A stretch of 48,677 nt of DNA from Phaeoceros laevis (lineage: Eukaryota; Anthocerotophyta; Anthocerotopsida; Notothyladales). The translations under genes and the position numbers were made by a program. Below the pieces are notes generated by a model. That model was not told the DNA's origin. It worked only from the letters and a program-made list of their open reading frames with translations, and made no database searches. Location: positions 1 through 48,677 of the forward strand of contig JBNGIQ010009266.1 in the NCBI GenBank assembly GCA_049999765.1, given 5' to 3'. Shown here one piece after another: positions 42,921 to 48,677 of the stretch (the first letter of the stretch is position 1; each line of letters begins with the position of its first letter).

Positions 42921-43730
42921 CTAGATCTTGAAGGGAATAACTTTCTGTAGAATCTGGTCACTGAGAGCCGAAACCTGCGTGTCCAGACTTCTCAATGTCT
43001 CCTCTTTCTTCTCCTCCAAATTTGCCAATGCCAGGGCCAACTCTTTTTCAATCCTAGCCCTGGATTCTGCAAGCTTAGCCTCCAACACCGCAGCAGTCTC
43101 ACGTTTAGTCTTGTTTAGAGCAAGCGTGGTCTCCACCCTAGCGGCCTTGATAAGCGCCTCGGCATCGTCTGTCAACTTCTTGATTTCCCCGGAGTTGTCC
43201 CGCACTCCCAACAGCTTAGCCCTGATATTGGCATCACGCTCATCCATCACCGCGGCAACGGGCTTGAACCAGATGGTGTCCAGCGCCACCATGAGCAACA
43301 AAAACTGCACTGCGATGATGGGAAGCGTGAGGTTGAAGTCGAAAATTTTGCCCTTCTCCTCTTCCGCCAGGGCAGGCATGGCCAACACCACATTCATTGC
43401 CAGCACCGAAGCATTGCGGAAAGCGCGGGTGCGTGATATTTCTGCGCACATCTCAGCAAAGGCCTCCCTGGCAGGACTTGAGCTCTCTACAACCTTCTGC
43501 AGGACATCCAGAACCGCAGCTACCCGTAGCTTCGAGCCCGCCACCTTCCTGCTGCCGTATCCAGAAAACATCATCTCGCTGGTCCTCTTGGCATTGGCGA
43601 AGACGGAGGCTCTAAGGCCGTCATAGCACCTCAAGCTCTCGGTGGACTTCCCTGCAACAGCGGCCCGCGAGACCTCTACTCCTGCCGACACGGACGCCCT
43701 GAGAGATCCCAAGCGTAGGACGGCCGCCAT
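42921..43730 (-). CDS. ATPG: Chloroplast ATP synthase subunit b' (CFo-II, nuclear encoded), 269 aa
   Basis: Intronless on the minus strand. ATG chosen at 43728-43730 (MAAVLRLGSLRASVSAG), giving a transit peptide rich in Ala, Ser and Arg. A second, thylakoid-transfer type hydrophobic stretch at about 106-122 ends in ALA before EEEKGKIFDFNLTLP, the family landmark for the mature start. One membrane helix lies at about 134-152 (LPIIAVQFLLLMVALD). A long charged stator helix then runs to the end (RETAAVLEAKLAESRARIE, LDTQVSALSDQILQKVIPFKI). The protein pairs with subunit b as the peripheral stalk of CF1Fo in the thylakoid membrane. The frame stays open upstream to another ATG at 44051, but that extension looks non-coding and contains two G-box motifs. 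Confidence 0.95.
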   Translation of the reverse strand: MAAVLRLGSLRASVSAGVEVSRAAVAGKSTESLRCYDGLRASVFANAKRTSEMMFSGYGSRKVAGSKLRVAAVLDVLQKVVESSSPAREAFAEMCAEISRTRAFRNASVLAMNVVLAMPALAEEEKGKIFDFNLTLPIIAVQFLLLMVALDTIWFKPVAAVMDERDANIRAKLLGVRDNSGEIKKLTDDAEALIKAARVETTLALNKTKRETAAVLEAKLAESRARIEKELALALANLEEKKEETLRSLDTQVSALSDQILQKVIPFKI

Positions 43731-43828
43731 TTCTTCGAGCACAAGCAGCTGGACAGGCCCGAAGTTCAGCTTGCAGACTAGATTTTGGTTCAAGATGGAC
43801 GAAGCGGCACCGGCTATCGGATGGGGTG

Positions 43829-43838
43829 GCCACGTGGC
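43829..43838. promoter_or_regulatory. G-box palindrome GCCACGTGGC upstream of ATPG
   Basis: Perfect 10-bp palindrome with CACGTG core about 100 bp before the chosen ATPG start. G-boxes bind bZIP/bHLH factors (HY5, PIF classes) and are common in light-responsive photosynthesis promoters. Its function here is inferred. Confidence 0.6.
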
Positions 43839-43927
43839 GCTATGAGCGATGCAGCGTCCCGGCTCCCGATCGGGGCCGATCCGATCAAATTCGGAAGTCA
43901 CTAAAAAGAAGTAAAGCTTATCAAACA

Positions 43928-43933
43928 CACGTG
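43928..43933. promoter_or_regulatory. Second CACGTG core upstream of ATPG
   Basis: CACGTG in the context ACACACGTGAGAG, about 95 bp upstream of the first G-box. A hexamer alone is weak evidence; the pairing with 43829-43838 raises it. Confidence 0.4.
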
Positions 43934-44550
43934 AGAGTGTCAAAACTTCTTCCATGATGATGACTTGACTCCACATATAGTCACTCGAACTCACTTCCAC
44001 TGTGAGACTCTGGTGTAAGACTGTGGTCTTTGGTGGTGCCATTCTACACATAACGCTTTCCTATAAGCAGACATCTCCTTGGAGCAGACAGCTTCTTTCT
44101 GCCCTCAGTTCACTGTTTATAGCGCACCAGCACCACATATCACGCTGGCCCCGTGGAGATTTAGTGTACAATAGTTGTTGGAGAATGCACCAGATGGAAA
44201 GCCCTACCGCAAGCCAATACAGTGTATGCTGGAGTCAGCAACGTTTGTTATGGACAAGCTGAAGAGGCGCTGAGAACATCCCAAGGATGCGAGAGGAAGA
44301 GGTGTAGCCAAACATCCACACCATCGTCACTCACTTCAGGAGCACTGATGCAGAAGTCGTAAAATACAGGTGGGAGTCTGATATGCAGGACAGGGATGGC
44401 AGCTGCAAGATCTTTGCGAATGCCTGTGCGGTTTCCAGAGTCCCAGCATGTGGTCTTTTCAACCCTACAAGGTGTTGTCACTCATCACGACCTCATCAAG
44501 GCCAAGCAGAAAGGCTTGTTGCAGTACACTTCGATCTTAGTCAGTGGAAA

Positions 44551-45201
44551 TTAGTCAGCCTCAATCTCAGCCCCAAATCTCTCCAATCTAGCTTCTTCTT
44601 TTGCAGCGTCACCGACCAATCCGTAATCGATGAGACCACCATCTTCCATGGCTGCCATCTGTCTCCCACTAAACCACCTGCCGTTCATCAATTTGGTACA
44701 TTTCTCACCTGCTTTCCTGTCCCTGAACTTCAGCATTGCAACCCCCTCAGGATGAATATAGCAGACTGGCAGTCTTTCAATGGCACCTAGTTAACCACAT
44801 TCCTCAGCTGTATCTGCCTCCAATTCCACTAGCAGGTTAGCATCAGACGTGAGCTCCTCCCTCGTAAACATGTTCTTCAGAATCAGTGTCATCAGTTCCA
44901 ACGGCTTGGCATGGTCAAAGCCTCCCCATCCACGAGCTCTCTGTTGCATGTTTTTCTGCGTCTTCGTCTTCTGCTGGTTTGCTTGTTTCTCGACGAACAC
45001 TTCAGCCCTGTGCTCAAATTTGGCAGGGGTTTAGTGTCACCAATTGTTTCTCACCAGGTCTTAACGACGTCCTATCCAGTATCTTCAAAGCCAAGTAAAC
45101 CAAAGGCTCCTTCAAATAGGTCACCAGTGCATCTCCCTCTGCCTGCCTGTGGCTTTGTCATCATATAGTTTCACCCTTGGTTTCTTGTTATCAAGGTTCG
45201 C
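44551..45201 (-). pseudogene. HTATSF1/CUS2-like splicing factor, decayed intronless 3' copy
   Basis: Read on the minus strand, three frames together cover the end of RRM1, the linker and RRM2 of a Tat-SF1/CUS2-type U2 snRNP factor. The pieces in order are NKKPRVKLYDDKATGRQ, GDALVTYLKEPLVYLALKIL, AKFEHRAEVFVEKQ, RGWGGFDHAKP, LILKNMFTREEL, IHPEGVAMLKFRDRKAGEKC and MNGRWFSGRQM. It ends in a natural-looking tail, RLERFGAEIEAD plus stop at 44551. Two frameshifts (near 45137 and near 45025-45032) and an in-frame TAA at 44791-44793 (inside RRM2) break it. The 5' half (first RRM start and upstream) is absent. No introns interrupt the aligned part, which suggests a retrocopy or truncated duplicate. 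It is described only as the broken sequence present. Confidence 0.8.
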
Positions 45202-45763
45202 CTTTCTTCCTAGCGTGAAAAGGGCCTGAATCTGCGTCATCCAGCCCAGCCAAGCCCTTGGAAAAACTATTAAGGGGGACACAGAGTATCGGTCCCCACC
45301 GCGTGCCCCAAGCCTCCGCCACGATGCCTGCCCCTTGGAAAAAATGAAGGGAAGACTTAACAATCCCTGACCTATGTACCTGATCATGAGAGAAGACGAA
45401 GAAGAAGAGTGTCTTTTTCGTGCTCAGCCGTGAGAAGATGGAAGAATAAACAACTTTGTCCTAACCAATCTGACATACCCTGTCGCGAGCGGGATCTGGT
45501 CGAAAATGCCAAGGCATGGAATCCGCCGCCGACGGTTCGGTCCCAAGCGGGTATCGCAACTTGACAGCCGCGTCAAGTCAAGCGACATTTTGGTATCGCG
45601 CGTAACTGGGGTTATTTTTTGGATCCATTTGGTCTCTGTGATACCATTTGTTTGGAATCGCTTCATTTCGCGCGATACCAAACGCGATACGCCGGGGGCG
45701 GCGATTGTAGTAGACTAGTGCCACTCCCCTTGGCAGCAAATTGTGGCCAGCAATTGACAACGG
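45202..45763. other. Spacer upstream of the ADH-like gene with nested inverted repeats
   Basis: 560 bp, no gene. The interval 45550-45700 carries nested inverted repeats (see the separate repeat entry). This must also contain the promoter and 5' UTR of the ADH-like gene. Confidence 0.55.
45550..45692. repeat. Nested inverted repeats built on GGTATCGCG
   Basis: TTTGGTATCGCGCG at 45589-45602 is the exact reverse complement of CGCGCGATACCAAA at 45669-45682. Outside this pair GTATCGC (45551-45557) faces GCGATAC (45684-45690). A small CTTGAC/GTCAAG hairpin sits at about 45560-45577. The symmetric arrangement over ~140 bp resembles a small foldback/MITE-like insertion. Confidence 0.65.
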
Positions 45764-47933
<2,170 letters not shown>

Positions 47934-48183
47934 TTTGTGAAGCATAATAATCATATATATCTACTACTGTAGAGCCCGTCGACATCGACGGCAATCACCC
48001 GTCCCTCCACCCAACACAAGTAAGAGATATAAACAATTTAAACCGTGAACCTCCATGTAGTGGAGTAGGCCATGTGGTTGGGTTCTTCGAGTGGGTTTGC
48101 CACCCTCCGCCATCCCTCCCGGCTCCCTCCAAAAGCCTGTTTGAAAAACAATAATGGCCCGAGTACTAGTGAAGCCCCCACCT

Positions 48184-48249
48184 CTCCAACCGTTTCCTTC
48201 TTAACCCTTAAGAGACCTCCAACCGTTTCCTTCTTAACCCTTAAGAGAC
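48184..48249. repeat. Tandem duplication, 2 x 33 bp
   Basis: CTCCAACCGTTTCCTTCTTA followed by ACCCTTAAGAGAC occurs at 48184-48216 and identically at 48217-48249. The end of the unit, TTAACCCTTAAGAGAC, recurs inverted at 48543-48558. Confidence 0.92.
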
Positions 48250-48570
48250 GGGGTTTCGAAACCCATGAAACGTCCGTTACAAGGGCTCTTCGTGCCGGGC
48301 TTGAAAGTCTGCCCTCAAACTCACTTTCCACGGAAAACGGGGTATCAAGCATCCCGTTGGAGGAATCTTCCTCGCTGACCGCCAGCCATGGCCTCAAATA
48401 AAGAATCCAATAGGCTGATCCGGCATGAGCACGATGTCACCTTTCTAACAATACTATATAAGGCAATAAAATATTTTTTTCTCATAGGAGATAGAAGAAA
48501 GCATCGTTAAAGTGGCTCACACAGACATTTTTGTCCCGTTGGTCTCTTAAGGGTTAACGACAAACCACAC

Positions 48571-48677
48571 TCTAGCTAAAACTTAACAAATACTAACAGG
48601 CCCATCATGGCACGTTAACGTGCACAAATATCTAGCTAAAACTTAACAAATACTAACAGGCCCATCATGGCACGTTA
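48571..48677. repeat. 60-bp tandem repeat truncated by the window end
   Basis: TCTAGCTAAAACTTAACAAA, TACTAACAGG and CCCATCATGGCACGTTA occur at 48571-48617 and identically from 48631 to the last base (period exactly 60). The unit contains the palindrome GCACGTTAACGTGC (48610-48623). The array may continue beyond the window. Confidence 0.92.

Larger units (their letters stand above)
43731..44550. other. Spacer: ATPG promoter and region 3' of the pseudogene
   Basis: 820 bp. Apart from the two G-box cores nothing was recognised. Open frames have no similarity, and no poly(A) tract is seen directly after the pseudogene end. Confidence 0.5.
47934..48677. other. ADH-like 3' flank with tandem and inverted repeats
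   Basis: No gene is supported. The segment contains a 33-bp tandem duplication (48184-48249), an inverted copy of part of it (48543-48558), and a 60-bp repeat beginning at 48571 that runs off the window. A/T-rich ATATAAGGCAATAAAATA lies at about 48457-48474. Confidence 0.6.

Noticed and set aside
43731-44051. 107-codon upstream extension of ATPG to an earlier ATG
   Set aside because: The chosen ATG at 43730 already gives a normal transit peptide. The extension contains G-box motifs and non-transit-like sequence.

Overview
This is nuclear DNA of a land plant. It holds 15 protein-coding genes and one clear pseudogene in 48.7 kb. The gene set is plant-specific: a DWF1/DIMINUTO sterol reductase, a LISCL-type GRAS regulator, a PLS-class PPR protein, nuclear-encoded plastid ATP synthase subunit b', a DUF810/MUN protein and a plant-style MRS2 magnesium transporter. 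Coding regions are split by short GT-AG introns, mostly 60-400 nt. High gene density, an HSPA12-like Hsp70 relative and a PLS-PPR gene of the expanded bryophyte/lycophyte/fern style point to a seedless plant. I cannot name the species from sequence alone.

Layout from left to right: HSPA12-like (+) converges on GRAS/LISCL (-). NOP58 (-) and UBP6 (+) are divergent and share a 416-bp promoter carrying telo-box motifs. DWF1 (+) converges on the PPR gene (-), with a repeat- and hairpin-bearing 1.5-kb spacer. After a 100-N assembly gap come four + strand genes: a small acidic CaaX-box protein, MRS2, a five-exon MUN-domain gene and a beta-substituted alanine synthase. This last gene converges on a JJJ1/DNAJC21 co-chaperone gene (-). 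An AT-rich spacer with tandem repeats (about 37.5-39.3 kb) is followed by a scramblase-related gene (+), which converges on ATPG (-). A decayed HTATSF1/CUS2-like copy (-) and a zinc alcohol dehydrogenase-like gene (+) follow, and the window ends inside a 60-bp tandem repeat.

The genes are an ordinary eukaryotic assortment, not an operon. Two of them, NOP58 (box C/D snoRNP core) and JJJ1 (late 60S maturation), act in ribosome biogenesis but are not adjacent. I found no convincing new multi-gene system. The observations most worth a second look are the PPR gene whose DYW deaminase tail survives only as an out-of-frame remnant, the HTATSF1-like pseudogene with two frameshifts and a nonsense codon, the telo-box divergent promoter, the small CaaX protein, and several tandem or inverted repeats in the spacers. 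Exon borders below were inferred by eye from protein-family continuity plus GT/AG signals. Each multi-exon CDS sums to a whole number of codons and ends in a stop.
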